Positions 45,254 through 54,753 of a stretch of 64,000 nt of DNA are shown here, piece after piece (the first letter of the stretch is position 1; every line of letters starts with the position of its first letter). The stretch is taken from contig NZ_JAMFLG010000019.1 in the NCBI RefSeq assembly GCF_023502205.1, forward strand, positions 30,622 through 94,621, read 5' to 3'. Source of the stretch: Aquiflexum sp. TKW24L (GTDB lineage: Bacteria > Bacteroidota > Bacteroidia > Cytophagales > Cyclobacteriaceae). The notes under the pieces are model-generated. The model made no database searches and was not told where the DNA came from. It was given only the letters and a program-made list of their open reading frames with translations. A program made the position numbers and the translations under genes.

Positions 45254-45871
45254 ATGGAAAAAGAAAAATATATCCAAGACCTCCGGCAGATCAAAGAGAT
45301 CATGGACAGGTCTTCCAAGTTTATTTCGCTCAGCGGATTGTCAGGAATCGCTGCCGGGATTATTGCACTTGTAGGAGCTTGGTATGCCTACCGGAATATC
45401 TACACAGAAAGTGATTTTTATGGATACCAGGTAGTGACACTCAGTTCAGAATCCATCGTTTCATTGATAGGACTTGGTGCAGTGATTTTGATCCTGGCGA
45501 TCAGTGCGGGAATATTTTTCACCGCCCAAAAAGCAAAAAAAGCCAACCAAAAAGTCTGGAATTCCCAAGCCAAAAGGTTGCTGATCAACTTGTCTATCCC
45601 TTTGGTCACAGGCGGTGTACTTTGCCTCATTTTTCTTTCAAGGGGATTTATAGGGTTTATTGCCCCGTTAACACTTATTTTTTATGGTCTTGCATTGGTC
45701 AATGCCTCCAAATATACCCATGAAGAAATCAGGAGTCTGGGCCTTATCGAAATTGCACTTGGCTTGCTTTCGGCCTATTTTATCGGATTTGGACTTTTAT
45801 TTTGGGCAATCGGTTTTGGCCTGTTGCATATTGTGTACGGCATCATCATGCACTACCGCTACGGATCGTGA
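45254..45871 (+). CDS. Six-helix membrane protein, unknown function
   Basis: 205 residues. After a helical, charged N-terminus (EKEKYIQDLRQIKEIMDRSSK) there are about six transmembrane helices arranged as three pairs, the first GLSGIAAGIIALVGAWYAY and the last AYFIGFGLLFWAIGFGLLHIVYGIIMHY. The start ATG is followed by the family-typical KYIQDL segment seen in Bacteroidota proteins paired with small winged-helix regulators. Its stop overlaps the GTG start of the regulator (GTGA), so the two are co-translated. Function unknown. Confidence 0.78.
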   Translation: MEKEKYIQDLRQIKEIMDRSSKFISLSGLSGIAAGIIALVGAWYAYRNIYTESDFYGYQVVTLSSESIVSLIGLGAVILILAISAGIFFTAQKAKKANQKVWNSQAKRLLINLSIPLVTGGVLCLIFLSRGFIGFIAPLTLIFYGLALVNASKYTHEEIRSLGLIEIALGLLSAYFIGFGLLFWAIGFGLLHIVYGIIMHYRYGS

Positions 45872-46158
45872 AAGACATTCTCAAGGATTTGGACAAAGCT
45901 TTTGAAAACAAGCTGAGGCTGGGAATCATGTCAGCTTTGCTGGTCAATGATTTCCTGGATTTCAATGCCTTGAAAGAAATCCTCGATGCCACCGATGGCA
46001 ACCTCGCTAGCCATCTCAAAACTTTGGAAAAAGAAGGTTACATCACCTACACGAAGGAATTTGTGGACCGAAAACCAAATACCAAATACATGGTCACTGA
46101 CTCTGGAAAAGAAGCATTTATCAAACACCTCAAAGCAATAGAAAACCTACTAAAGTAA
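45868..46158 (+). CDS. Winged-helix transcriptional regulator (GTG start)
   Basis: 96 residues from the GTG at 45868 (read as VKDILKDLDKAFENKLRLG), overlapping the membrane protein stop by 4 bp. It has a winged-helix fold: LVNDFLDFNALKEILDATDGNLASHLKTLEKEGYI (about residues 25-60), with the recognition helix in GNLASHLKTLE, then the wing TKEFVDRKPNTKYMVT. The family is often annotated as a DNA-binding transcriptional regulator with a MarR/PadR-like fold. It probably controls its own membrane-protein operon. An ATG-started longer frame from 45802 runs antisense to sense of the preceding gene's end and is not preferred. Confidence 0.86.
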   Translation: MKDILKDLDKAFENKLRLGIMSALLVNDFLDFNALKEILDATDGNLASHLKTLEKEGYITYTKEFVDRKPNTKYMVTDSGKEAFIKHLKAIENLLK

Positions 46159-46224
46159 ATTTTTTGCCTCAGGGTGAAAATTCCTTTTGAGAGGGATTTG
46201 AATCTTTATCCCTATTTTTGCGGG

Positions 46225-47472
46225 ATGAAACCACTATATGATTTTTCGATAAGGACATTTTCAAAATTGGCGGGAATCTCCAAGGGGAGCAATGCCAAGC
46301 TAGAAAAACTGGTGGATGGCAGAAAGGACCTTTTCGAAAGATTGACCGCATTCAAGTCGGGATTTTCGAGACCCATTGCCTGGTTTCATGTGGCTTCGCT
46401 CGGAGAGTACGAACAGGCAAAACCTGTCATTGCCGAATTGAAGCACCGAAAGCCTGAATTCGGGGTAGTGGTCAGTTTTTTCAGTCCTTCAGGTTATGAA
46501 ATAGCGAATAGAAAGCCACAGGAAAATGTGGACTTCATCACTTACCTTCCTTTTGATACGGCCACGAATGCCAAGAATTTTTTGGGAATATTGGATCCGA
46601 AAATTGGCTTCTTCGTCAAATACGACCTTTGGGCAAACCATATATTGGAAGCGAAAGAAAAAAACATCCCACTCTTTCTTTTCTCCGCATCGATGCGGGA
46701 AGACCAGATTTACTTCAAAGGTTATGGGACATTCTTCAAAAAAATCCTGACTTCATTTGATCATATTTTTACTCAAAATACCCAAACCAAAATCCTGATC
46801 GAAGGATTGGACTTTCATCAGGTGAGTGTCGCGGGCGATACCAGATACGACAGGGTAAAGTCGATAGCGGAGGCCCCCAAGTCTTTTCCGGAAATACTTC
46901 CCCTTGTCAATGGGAGGAAAACAATGGTGGTTGGTTCAGCTTGGGAGGAGGACATGAAAGTCCTGATTCCTTTTATCAATGCCCATCCGGAGTATTTTTT
47001 CATTGTCGCACCCCATGATATCAATCTTGAAACTTTGGCAGAATGGAAATCCAAGATCAGCAGGCCATCGCTGAAATACTCTGAAATTTCGGGTCAAGAA
47101 ACTGCCGATGTGTTGTTTATAGACAATATCGGTATGTTGTCCTCTCTGTACCAATTTGCACCTATCGCCTATGTGGGTGGTGCATTTGGGAAAGGGCTTC
47201 ACAACATCTTGGAAGCCATTGCTTACAGGATTCCGGTGATTTTTGGCGAACTCAAGAAAGAAGGAAAATTTCCCGAAGCGGGCATCAGTCAGGAATACGG
47301 CTGCGGGTTTTCGGTATCAACCACAAAACAATTGGAGAAGACAACCTTGTATTTGTCAGACCAAAGCCATTACCTTCAAGCCTGCCAAGCTGCCGAAAAA
47401 CTTGTCAGCGACAATGTCGGCAGCGCCAAAAAAATCATGGATACCGTCATCACCAAAATCAACCGAGCATGA
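46225..47472 (+). CDS. waaA: 3-Deoxy-D-manno-octulosonic acid transferase
   Basis: 415 residues from the ATG at 46225 (MKPLYDFSIRTFSK), with a TATTTTTG box only 5 bp upstream (46213-46220). The glycosyltransferase adds KDO to lipid A precursor. Recognisable features are WFHVASLGEYEQAKPVIAEL near residues 53-72, VVSFFSPSGYEIA near 84-96 and the second Rossmann half with PIAYVGGAFGKGLHNILEA near 313-331, where the glutamate contacts the sugar nucleotide. A GTG extension to 46174 is not supported. The stop overlaps rsgA by 4 bp. Confidence 0.93.
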   Translation: MKPLYDFSIRTFSKLAGISKGSNAKLEKLVDGRKDLFERLTAFKSGFSRPIAWFHVASLGEYEQAKPVIAELKHRKPEFGVVVSFFSPSGYEIANRKPQENVDFITYLPFDTATNAKNFLGILDPKIGFFVKYDLWANHILEAKEKNIPLFLFSASMREDQIYFKGYGTFFKKILTSFDHIFTQNTQTKILIEGLDFHQVSVAGDTRYDRVKSIAEAPKSFPEILPLVNGRKTMVVGSAWEEDMKVLIPFINAHPEYFFIVAPHDINLETLAEWKSKISRPSLKYSEISGQETADVLFIDNIGMLSSLYQFAPIAYVGGAFGKGLHNILEAIAYRIPVIFGELKKEGKFPEAGISQEYGCGFSVSTTKQLEKTTLYLSDQSHYLQACQAAEKLVSDNVGSAKKIMDTVITKINRA

Positions 47473-48392
47473 AAGGAAGGGTCCTCAAATCCACGGGAAG
47501 TTGGTACACGGTCAAAACTGAAGAAGGTCTCTTTAATGCGCGGCTCCGTGGCAAATTCAAGCAGGATGACCTCAAGTTGACCAATCCGATTTCAGTCGGT
47601 GATTATGTCCTCCTCGAGCAGGAGGCCGACCAACCTTCCTCCGTTATCAATGACATTTTGCCAAGGGATAATTACATCATCCGTAAATCCACCCGAAAAA
47701 ACCATTTTTCTCATATCATCGCTTCCAATATTGACCAGGCTTTCCTGATCATCACACTTAAGAATCCGAGGACTTCATTGGGGTTTATTGATCGGTTTTT
47801 AGTGAGTACAGAGAGCTTCAGAATCCCCACTTCCATTTTGGTCAATAAAATGGACATCACATACAAGGACAAAGACATGGAATACCTGCAGGACATCAAG
47901 GATATCTATGTGCCCTTGGGTTATCCGGTGTTTGAGATTTCGGCTTTGAACAGTACCGTATTGCAAGAACAATTCCTGCCACTGCTACAAGGAAAAACTA
48001 CTTTGCTCTCCGGTCACTCCGGTGTGGGCAAGTCTACTTTGCTCAATAAAATCGTCCCCGAAGCCGTACAGGCCACCAAAGAGATTTCAAAGTTTAGCGC
48101 CAAAGGAGTCCACACGACCACCTTTGCCGAGATGTTTGAAATCGAAGGTGGCGGCTACCTGATTGACACTCCCGGAATCAAGGAATTTGGGATTTTGGAT
48201 ATAGATGAATTCGAATTGTCCCACTATTTTCCGGAGTTTAGGAAATACCTCGGTCAGTGTCGGTACAACAACTGTCAGCACCTCAATGAACCGGGATGTG
48301 TGGTCCTTCAAAAACTCGAGGAAGGATTTATCCATCCTTACCGCTATGACAGTTACGTCAATATCCTGAATGAGGAAGATGACCACCGATAA
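47469..48392 (+). CDS. rsgA: Small ribosomal subunit biogenesis GTPase RsgA
   Basis: 307 residues, circularly permuted GTPase with an N-terminal OB-fold (STGSWYTVKTEEGLFNARLRGK). G4 LVNKMD lies before the P-loop GHSGVGKSTLLN near 178-189, then DTPGIKEFG near 236-244. The zinc-knuckle C-terminus has CRYNNCQHLNEPGCV near 268-282. It acts in late 30S maturation. It overlaps the end of waaA (ATGA), and a phosphoribosyltransferase gene follows after 79 bp. Confidence 0.95.
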   Translation: MKGRVLKSTGSWYTVKTEEGLFNARLRGKFKQDDLKLTNPISVGDYVLLEQEADQPSSVINDILPRDNYIIRKSTRKNHFSHIIASNIDQAFLIITLKNPRTSLGFIDRFLVSTESFRIPTSILVNKMDITYKDKDMEYLQDIKDIYVPLGYPVFEISALNSTVLQEQFLPLLQGKTTLLSGHSGVGKSTLLNKIVPEAVQATKEISKFSAKGVHTTTFAEMFEIEGGGYLIDTPGIKEFGILDIDEFELSHYFPEFRKYLGQCRYNNCQHLNEPGCVVLQKLEEGFIHPYRYDSYVNILNEEDDHR

Positions 48393-48471
48393 GAGGGGGT
48401 TAGAAGTTTGGAGTCAGATGCTTTGAAACCACCGCCAATTGCTTTAATTTTCGTTTTTCAATAACATCCCC

Positions 48472-48975
48472 ATGAACAAGACCAAGACTTTGGTACTGAG
48501 TCACCGTCAAATCAGTCAGAAAATCACCCGAATGGCTTATGAAATCTATGAGCGCAATGCTTCAGAATCCAGTATTGTCTTTGCGGGGATTACAGGAATG
48601 GGTCATCATTTGGCAGAATCCCTTGCCGGAGCACTGAAGGAAATATCTCCTTTGGAAGTGACCGTGATTGAAATCATCCTAGACAAATCAGATGTAAACA
48701 GGGGAGATGTATTGCTTTCTGAAAAAATAGACCTGTCCAATAAATGTGTGATTGTCGTAGATGACGTCCTCAACACGGGGAAAACATTGGTCTATGCCTT
48801 GTTGCCTTTTCTCCAATCTACGATCAAAAAAATAGAAGTCGCTGTCTTGGTCAACCGAAGCCATAAACTGTTTCCCGTATCGCCGGATTACACGGGATTG
48901 GAATTGGCGACCACACTAAGCGAGCACATTACCGTAGATTTATCTTCTGAAAACCACACTGTCCACCTTCATTGA
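48472..48975 (+). CDS. Phosphoribosyltransferase-domain protein, PyrR-like
   Basis: 167 residues, type I PRTase fold. The PRPP loop CVIVVDDVLNTGKT is at about residues 92-105. The N-terminus (LSHRQISQKITRMAYEIYE) and VFAGITGMGHHLAESLAGAL near 36-55 resemble PyrR/HPRT. In Bacteroidota this small protein is often annotated as a PRTase of unknown substrate; a regulatory PyrR role is possible, but no pyr genes are nearby. It is 6 bp upstream of panB. Confidence 0.85.
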   Translation: MNKTKTLVLSHRQISQKITRMAYEIYERNASESSIVFAGITGMGHHLAESLAGALKEISPLEVTVIEIILDKSDVNRGDVLLSEKIDLSNKCVIVVDDVLNTGKTLVYALLPFLQSTIKKIEVAVLVNRSHKLFPVSPDYTGLELATTLSEHITVDLSSENHTVHLH

Positions 48976-48981
48976 GCCTCC

Positions 48982-49803
48982 ATGTCTGTTCATAACTCCT
49001 CCAATATCAAAAGAATCACCACCCACATCATGCAGGAAATGAAAACGCGTGGTGAAAAAATCTCGATGTTGACCGCTTATGATTTTTCTATGGCGGGGAT
49101 CATTGATGCAGCAGGGATAGACATCATCTTGGTCGGTGACTCGGCCTCCAATGTGATGGCCGGACATGAGACCACCCTTCCGATAACCTTGGATCAGATG
49201 ATCTACCACGCGACTTCTGTGGTGCGGGCAGTTTCCCGTGCATTTGTCGTGGTGGATATCCCTTTTGGATCCTATCAGGGCAACAGTTCGGAGGCTTTGC
49301 GATCTGCCATCAGGATCATGAAGGAATCCGGTGCGCATGGCATCAAAGTAGAAGGTGGTGCCGAGATTAAGGAATCTGTCGTCCGCATTTTGAGTGCAGG
49401 CGTACCGGTGATGGGACATTTGGGATTGACACCGCAGTCGATATACAAATTTGGAACATACACCGTCCGGGCAAAAGAAGAAGAGGAAGCAAACAAGTTG
49501 ATTGAAGATGCTAAATTGCTCGAAGCCTGTGGCTGCTTTGCGATTGTTTTAGAAAAAATTCCTGCGTCTTTGGCCAAAATAGTTGCCGAAACGGTCAGCA
49601 TTCCAGTCATTGGAATCGGTGCAGGACCGGATGTTGATGGACAGGTTTTGGTGGTCCATGACATGCTTGGCATCAATCAGGAATTCAAACCAAGATTTTT
49701 GCGACAGTACGCAAACCTTCAGGAAATCATGACCAAGGCTGTACAGGATTATATCAGTGACGTAAAATCAAAAGATTTTCCTACCAAGGAAGAGAGTTAT
49801 TGA
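48982..49803 (+). CDS. panB: 3-Methyl-2-oxobutanoate hydroxymethyltransferase
   Basis: 273-residue enzyme of pantothenate/coenzyme A biosynthesis, transferring a hydroxymethyl group from methylene-tetrahydrofolate to 2-oxoisovalerate. The magnesium-binding segment [20 protein letters not shown] is near residues 48-67 (GDS), and [17 protein letters not shown] and the [16 protein letters not shown] block near 210-225 are all conserved. The gene follows the PRTase by 6 bp. No panC was seen in the window. Confidence 0.95.
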   Translation: MSVHNSSNIKRITTHIMQEMKTRGEKISMLTAYDFSMAGIIDAAGIDIILVGDSASNVMAGHETTLPITLDQMIYHATSVVRAVSRAFVVVDIPFGSYQGNSSEALRSAIRIMKESGAHGIKVEGGAEIKESVVRILSAGVPVMGHLGLTPQSIYKFGTYTVRAKEEEEANKLIEDAKLLEACGCFAIVLEKIPASLAKIVAETVSIPVIGIGAGPDVDGQVLVVHDMLGINQEFKPRFLRQYANLQEIMTKAVQDYISDVKSKDFPTKEESY

Positions 49804-49824
49804 TTCCAGATTTGGAGGAGTAGA

Positions 49825-51936
49825 CTACAGTACAACCACTTTTTTGCTGATTCCTATCCCTTTTTCATTGGTAAATTGAAAAATGTATAGCCCCGGTGCG
49901 GCATAAGGCAATTGGATTTCAAGTTCCGCATTGGCCGGAAACAGGATATTGTCTACCATGATCTGTCCCAAGCTATTGACCAATCTGCCTGTACTGGCTT
50001 GGGATACCAAAACCTTAAAAAACCCAGAATTGGGATTGGGATAGATTTTAACCAAAAACTCTCCGTTCCCCGGCAAGGTGCCTTCCCCCTGATATTTCAG
50101 ATACTCCAGTCCCCCTGCATTATTTCCTATCAGTAAATCCCTTTCTTCCGAAAAAGGTTTTGGCAATGAGGTGATCCATGTGTTTCTTCCAAATTTGGTT
50201 TGTGAGGTCTGATTTTCGGAAAGAACTACTTGGGCAGTTTCCCTTTCGCTTTGGTTCATAAAATCGGAGATATAAAACAAAATCCCCCTTTGGTCTACGG
50301 CAAATACGGAAGGGTTTTGCCCGGGTATTACATGGACACTGAGATTTCTGGAACCGGGATTATCAGAAAATCCCAAAAAATTTCCCCCTATAAATGTGAG
50401 CTGATTGGAGGTAAGATTTACCGAATAAATCACCAACTCTCCCGTTTGCCTAGCCAAGAGCAGGTAATCTTTCCCTTCGTAAACAAACAATTCGATGTTG
50501 TCAAAAGCCCTGACAATAGTTCCAGGAATGAAAATTTCCTGCATCTGACTGAAATCCTGATTTTTTCCGGAAAAGATCCTGCGTTGCAAAGAATTGTTGA
50601 CCGTGTCTACCCCACTGATCCAAAAGGTCTGTTGGTTGGCTGCATTGAGATATTCAAAATATTGAAGGTCCGTAAAGTCCAATTCCGAAAGATCTAAGAA
50701 GTCCCTTTCTATTAATTCCCATTCCTCACCGTTGATGGCATAGCGGTAGGCCATTCCCAAAACCTTTCCATTTAATAATGAATTGGCGGTCAGTACCAAC
50801 TCACCTGAGGTAGTCAGACCCTTATAGAATGGCCTGGAGTTTTCTCCCAAGTCCAACATGTCCGACTGCAAAAAAGGTCTTTTTGAGGGCAAGCCGGAGC
50901 TTCCTTTGGATATTTCAAATACATTCTCAGTAAAATTGGATTTGAATACTCCTGATGAAGCCGAGGAATTGCTGCTGATGATCAGGTTGTTTTGCCAAAG
51001 ATAAGCAGCATGATAAATGGGGAATTCAGGTAAAATCCCAAAACCTGGAACCTCATTGGAAAAAGCATCAAACAAAGGTTCCCGGTCTGTTCCTTTGTTG
51101 GGTAAATAATAAAGCATATTGCATTCATCCCTTCCCAAAAGTAAATCCCTGACCCCATCATTATCAAAATCCGAATACAAAACAGAATGTCCTCCGGTAT
51201 GCAGGATCCGGTTTGCCGCTCCGGAATCAGCCAACCTTCCCATGGGAAGTCCTTCGCAGGTAATTCCAAAACTGAAAGTCCCACATCCACAAAATTCAAA
51301 CTTGCCCCACCAAGGATCGGGAAAAGCAAAGCCATCGATGTCAGCGGTTCCCTTTCTTTCCACACTAGTATTGAGGTAAAAGTCCACATAATCGCCTAAA
51401 TTGAAGGAGGCAATATCCAAATCCCCGTCCCCATCAATGTCCAGAATCATGGGAATGTCGAGGTTATTGGCGGTGAGGTTGGAGCCATTGTCGAGCCGGA
51501 GGAAGTTTTGGGCTACTTCCCACTTTGGAAATGAATCTCCTGAGTTACTGACATTTTTATAGGCCTTGATCCCAAAAGGAGAACTGGTAAACAAATCCTT
51601 TTTCCCGTCGAGATTGAAATCTGCCAAAATCAAAAACCCGTTGATGTCATTGGGGAAAAAATAGCTCATTTCAGGAAGGTACTTGAACTCCCCGCCGATT
51701 TCTTCAAAAACCAAAACCCTTCTTGCATTGATATCCCAAACGACCCATTCTTCTTCCCCATCCCCATTCACGTCCATTCTCTGGTATTGCGAAGCATTGA
51801 TCCCTACTGCAAAAGGAAGCGGGATTTCAATCCCATTTTGGATTATTTTTTTGCTTTGGTCAAAAGAAAAAGTCTGTTGCGCAACTGCCCATGTGCACGA
51901 GAAAAAAAACCAAACCAAGATCAAATACCTCATCAA
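49825..51936 (-). CDS. FG-GAP repeat protein with T9SS type A sorting domain
   Basis: 703-residue secreted protein. A signal peptide (MMRYLILVWFFFSCTWAVAQ) is followed by at least four calcium-binding FG-GAP/VCBS repeats: DVNGDGEEEW, DFNLDGKKDLF, DIDGDGDLDI and DFDNDGVRDLLLG, all in the first third of the protein, predicting a beta-propeller. The C-terminal 75 residues hold a type A sorting domain (VKIYPNPNSGFFKV, then AAPGLYIFQFTNEKG and a basic KKVVVL end), recognised by the type IX secretion system. It is therefore exported through the outer membrane and attached or released. Substrate or ligand is unknown. PorT at 37.2 kb is part of the same machinery. Confidence 0.9.
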   Translation of the reverse strand: MMRYLILVWFFFSCTWAVAQQTFSFDQSKKIIQNGIEIPLPFAVGINASQYQRMDVNGDGEEEWVVWDINARRVLVFEEIGGEFKYLPEMSYFFPNDINGFLILADFNLDGKKDLFTSSPFGIKAYKNVSNSGDSFPKWEVAQNFLRLDNGSNLTANNLDIPMILDIDGDGDLDIASFNLGDYVDFYLNTSVERKGTADIDGFAFPDPWWGKFEFCGCGTFSFGITCEGLPMGRLADSGAANRILHTGGHSVLYSDFDNDGVRDLLLGRDECNMLYYLPNKGTDREPLFDAFSNEVPGFGILPEFPIYHAAYLWQNNLIISSNSSASSGVFKSNFTENVFEISKGSSGLPSKRPFLQSDMLDLGENSRPFYKGLTTSGELVLTANSLLNGKVLGMAYRYAINGEEWELIERDFLDLSELDFTDLQYFEYLNAANQQTFWISGVDTVNNSLQRRIFSGKNQDFSQMQEIFIPGTIVRAFDNIELFVYEGKDYLLLARQTGELVIYSVNLTSNQLTFIGGNFLGFSDNPGSRNLSVHVIPGQNPSVFAVDQRGILFYISDFMNQSERETAQVVLSENQTSQTKFGRNTWITSLPKPFSEERDLLIGNNAGGLEYLKYQGEGTLPGNGEFLVKIYPNPNSGFFKVLVSQASTGRLVNSLGQIMVDNILFPANAELEIQLPYAAPGLYIFQFTNEKGIGISKKVVVL

Positions 51937-52391
51937 ACGGGAAAATTTAAGTCCTAAAATTAAACGAATGAATTTGATATAAGATGTTTGGCGTTCCTTT
52001 AATTTGATATTGCGAGATTAAACGTGATAGGAATGAATTGCCGATTGGTGTCTCGTCATCTTGAATCCGAGGTACGAGGATGAAAGATCTCTTATATTGA
52101 ATTTTGAGATCCTTCACCTCTGCAAGCTACGGTTCAGGATGACGATTTTGTCGGAGCCGTCACTCTGAGTAAAGCGAAGAGTCTCACCGAGAATTAATGA
52201 GATCCTTCAGTCGTCCCTCCTTCAGGATGACGCATCATCAATCGTCATCTCCTTGCTATAAATGCCAATTTTAACGACTCAGGATGAAGAATACCCCAAA
52301 GATGCTATGGTCTATGGACTATGGACTTTTTAACTTAAAACCACTTTACTGGCAACATACAGGATAAACATATAATTTTAGCCATACAAAA
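51937..52391. repeat. Non-coding gap with dispersed GAGATCCTTCA...CAGGATGACG repeats
   Basis: No gene. Copies of the dispersed Bacteroidota repeat type are seen at about 52065-52145 and 52150-52260, with words such as TGAGATCCTTCACCTCTGC, TTCAGGATGACG and GTCACTCTGAGTAAAGCGAA. Related words occur at 38795-38870 and 22310-22330. The last 60 bp contain the murF promoter region; no exact -7 box was fixed. Confidence 0.7.
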
Positions 52392-53696
52392 ATGTTTATG
52401 AGCATCGAATCCCTTTATTCCCATTTTCTACAATCCACAGGTGTAAGCACAGACACAAGAAAGATCGGCCAAGGCAATATCTTTTTTGCACTGAAAGGTC
52501 CAAATTTCAATGCCAACGACTTTGCTCCAAAGGCTTTGGAAGCCGGCGCAAGCTTGGTGGTAGTCGATGAGCAAAGGGTAATTCCGGAAGGTGATTCTAG
52601 GTATTTTTTGGTGGAGGATGTTTTATTGGCTTTGCAAAAGTTGGCCAATCACCACCGACATCAACTTCATATTCCGATCATCGGACTGACAGGAAGCAAT
52701 GGAAAGACTACTTCCAAAGAACTCCTGCATGCCGTCCTGAAGCAAAAATTCAATACTTCCGCCACCGTCGGCAATCTAAATAACCACATCGGTGTGCCCC
52801 TGACTTTGCTCGCCATCACAAAAGATACCGAAATCGCAATCGTAGAAATGGGCGCAAACAAGCAGGGCGACATCAAGGAACTTTGCGATATCGCTGAGCC
52901 TACCCATGGATTTATCACCAACATCGGTAAAGCGCATCTTGAGGGAATGGGCGGTCCGGAAGGCGTGCTCAAAACCAAAACCGAGCTTTTTCAGCACCTG
53001 AGAGAAAACAAAGGAACTGTTTTCATCAACAGCCAAGACCCCATCCTTTCCAATATGGCAAAGCGGTTTGAGAATCCGATACTCTACCCAGCCAATGGAG
53101 ATTTTTGTGAAGTGACTTTCGAAGGGGCCGATCCTTTTGTGAGATTCCGCGTGGAAGGAGAGGATAAAGTCCACCTTTCCGCAATGATCGGAGCCTATAA
53201 TTTTGGAAATATCGCGACTGCCCTGACAGTAGGAAAGTACTTCGGTGTGCCGATGGACCAAGCCGTGGCAGGCATCGTTTCCTACCAGCCTTCCAATATG
53301 CGCTCCCAACTGATCGAAAAAAGAAGCAACCTCATCATCCTCGACGCCTACAATGCCAACCCCTCGAGCATGGAAGTGGCGATCAAGACTTTTGGGGAAA
53401 TGAGCGGTAAAAAGCATAAAATGATCATCCTTGGCGATATGTACGAATTGGGTGAACATACCGAACCCGAACACCAGAAACTTGGAGAATGGGTCAGCCA
53501 ATATAAGTTTGACAAGATCTGCTTTACCGGCAAGCATGTGCAGGCGGCACTTTCCAAGGCTCCGATTTCTGCCCTGTATTTTCCCGATCCATTTTCCTTC
53601 AGAAACTGGCTGCAGGATTCCCAACTCGAAGATTACCTCATCCTGATCAAAGGAAGCAGGGGAATGAAGTTGGAAGGTTTGGTGGATTTTATATGA
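52392..53696 (+). CDS. murF: UDP-N-acetylmuramoyl-tripeptide-D-alanyl-D-alanine ligase
   Basis: 434 residues. Adds D-Ala-D-Ala to the UDP-MurNAc-tripeptide, the last cytoplasmic step of peptidoglycan precursor synthesis. The Mur-ligase P-loop GLTGSNGKTTSKELL is at about residues 97-111, AIVEMGANKQGDIKELCDIA near 152-171 and the ADP-ribose segment LDAYNANPSSMEVAI near 316-330 are diagnostic of MurF. The start may be the ATG at 52392 or 52398 (MFMSIESL). It stands alone, away from other mur genes. The DNA after it becomes clearly AT-rich. Confidence 0.95.
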   Translation: MFMSIESLYSHFLQSTGVSTDTRKIGQGNIFFALKGPNFNANDFAPKALEAGASLVVVDEQRVIPEGDSRYFLVEDVLLALQKLANHHRHQLHIPIIGLTGSNGKTTSKELLHAVLKQKFNTSATVGNLNNHIGVPLTLLAITKDTEIAIVEMGANKQGDIKELCDIAEPTHGFITNIGKAHLEGMGGPEGVLKTKTELFQHLRENKGTVFINSQDPILSNMAKRFENPILYPANGDFCEVTFEGADPFVRFRVEGEDKVHLSAMIGAYNFGNIATALTVGKYFGVPMDQAVAGIVSYQPSNMRSQLIEKRSNLIILDAYNANPSSMEVAIKTFGEMSGKKHKMIILGDMYELGEHTEPEHQKLGEWVSQYKFDKICFTGKHVQAALSKAPISALYFPDPFSFRNWLQDSQLEDYLILIKGSRGMKLEGLVDFI

Positions 53697-53891
53697 GGGA
53701 ACCTAGTAAAGTCCCGATTGAAAGATCTTTAATTGAACAGCAAGAGGTATATCAACCCTTCCATTTTGGCGGGTTATTGATACGAAAAATTTAAGTAGAT
53801 TATACATTGCTAGAAAGCGAATATCCAAAAGAAAATGCGATAAGATGTTAACATAATAGTAAATTTAAACCAAATAATAAATAGCTAAACA

Positions 53892-54749
53892 ATGGAATAC
53901 CATATTAATCAATTAAGAGATTATTCATCCTTGTTTTCTAGGAGTGAAGTTCTTTCTTGGTTAAAAATGGACTTCACTTCTATCAATTACAAAATTGAAA
54001 GATATGATGAAAAATGGTTGGAACACCAAAATTCAACTTATTTAGACTATCTGAAACACATATATTCAATTCTTGCAGACTGTTATCAAAATGAATACAT
54101 TTTCAAAAATGAATTCTTAAATAATTGGCTGATAAAAGAACTTGGTGAGACAAATTCTCAAATATTCAGTGAGTTTAGAGTGGGCAACTCAATTGCAGAT
54201 CTAGCTATGTTCAATGGTTGCTCTAAAATTTTTGAGATAAAAACAGAATTTGATAGTGATTCGCGATTGAAGCTACAACTTCAAAACTACGAGAAGGTAT
54301 TTAATCAGATATTTATTATTATTCCTAAATCAAAGTTGAATATTTATGAGAAACAAGAAGCTTCGATTGGAATTATAACATATAATCCAAAGAGCAATCA
54401 TTCATTTTCACTTCATCGCAATGCTATTGCAAATTTTGAAATAGAGCCTTCAACTATCATGTCAATATTGCATACAAACGAATATAAATCCATTGTAAGA
54501 GAACATTACGGTTATCTGCCTCCGATGACAAGTTTTAATCAGTATAACGTTTGTGGCGAATTAATTTTTGAAATCCCGTTAAATCAATTAAATAAGCTTT
54601 TCATTAATACAATTAAAAAAAGAAGTTCAAGTAGTGCTTTATCATCTAGATACTACAAAGAGTTTAATCAGTTGTTTTTAGCTCTTAGAATGAATCAAAA
54701 TTCAAAAAATAAAATGATAGAATCATTAAAAACAACTATCCAAATTTAA
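53892..54749 (+). CDS. sce7726-like protein, putative PD-(D/E)XK nuclease
   Basis: 285 residues. The middle of the protein resembles a restriction-type nuclease core: GNSIADLAMFNGCSKIFEIK at about residues 98-117 supplies an aspartate (Asp103) and an E-x-K pair (Glu115, Lys117), followed by the helix RLKLQLQNYEKVFNQIFIII. This is the sce7726 family, as I remember it from the Sorangium-named pair; no function is established. Base composition is much more AT-rich than the surrounding genes. It is 4 bp upstream of an sce7725-like gene. A DNA-acting defence role is inferred from the motif and gene pairing only. Confidence 0.8.
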   Translation: MEYHINQLRDYSSLFSRSEVLSWLKMDFTSINYKIERYDEKWLEHQNSTYLDYLKHIYSILADCYQNEYIFKNEFLNNWLIKELGETNSQIFSEFRVGNSIADLAMFNGCSKIFEIKTEFDSDSRLKLQLQNYEKVFNQIFIIIPKSKLNIYEKQEASIGIITYNPKSNHSFSLHRNAIANFEIEPSTIMSILHTNEYKSIVREHYGYLPPMTSFNQYNVCGELIFEIPLNQLNKLFINTIKKRSSSSALSSRYYKEFNQLFLALRMNQNSKNKMIESLKTTIQI

Positions 54750-54753
54750 ATAT

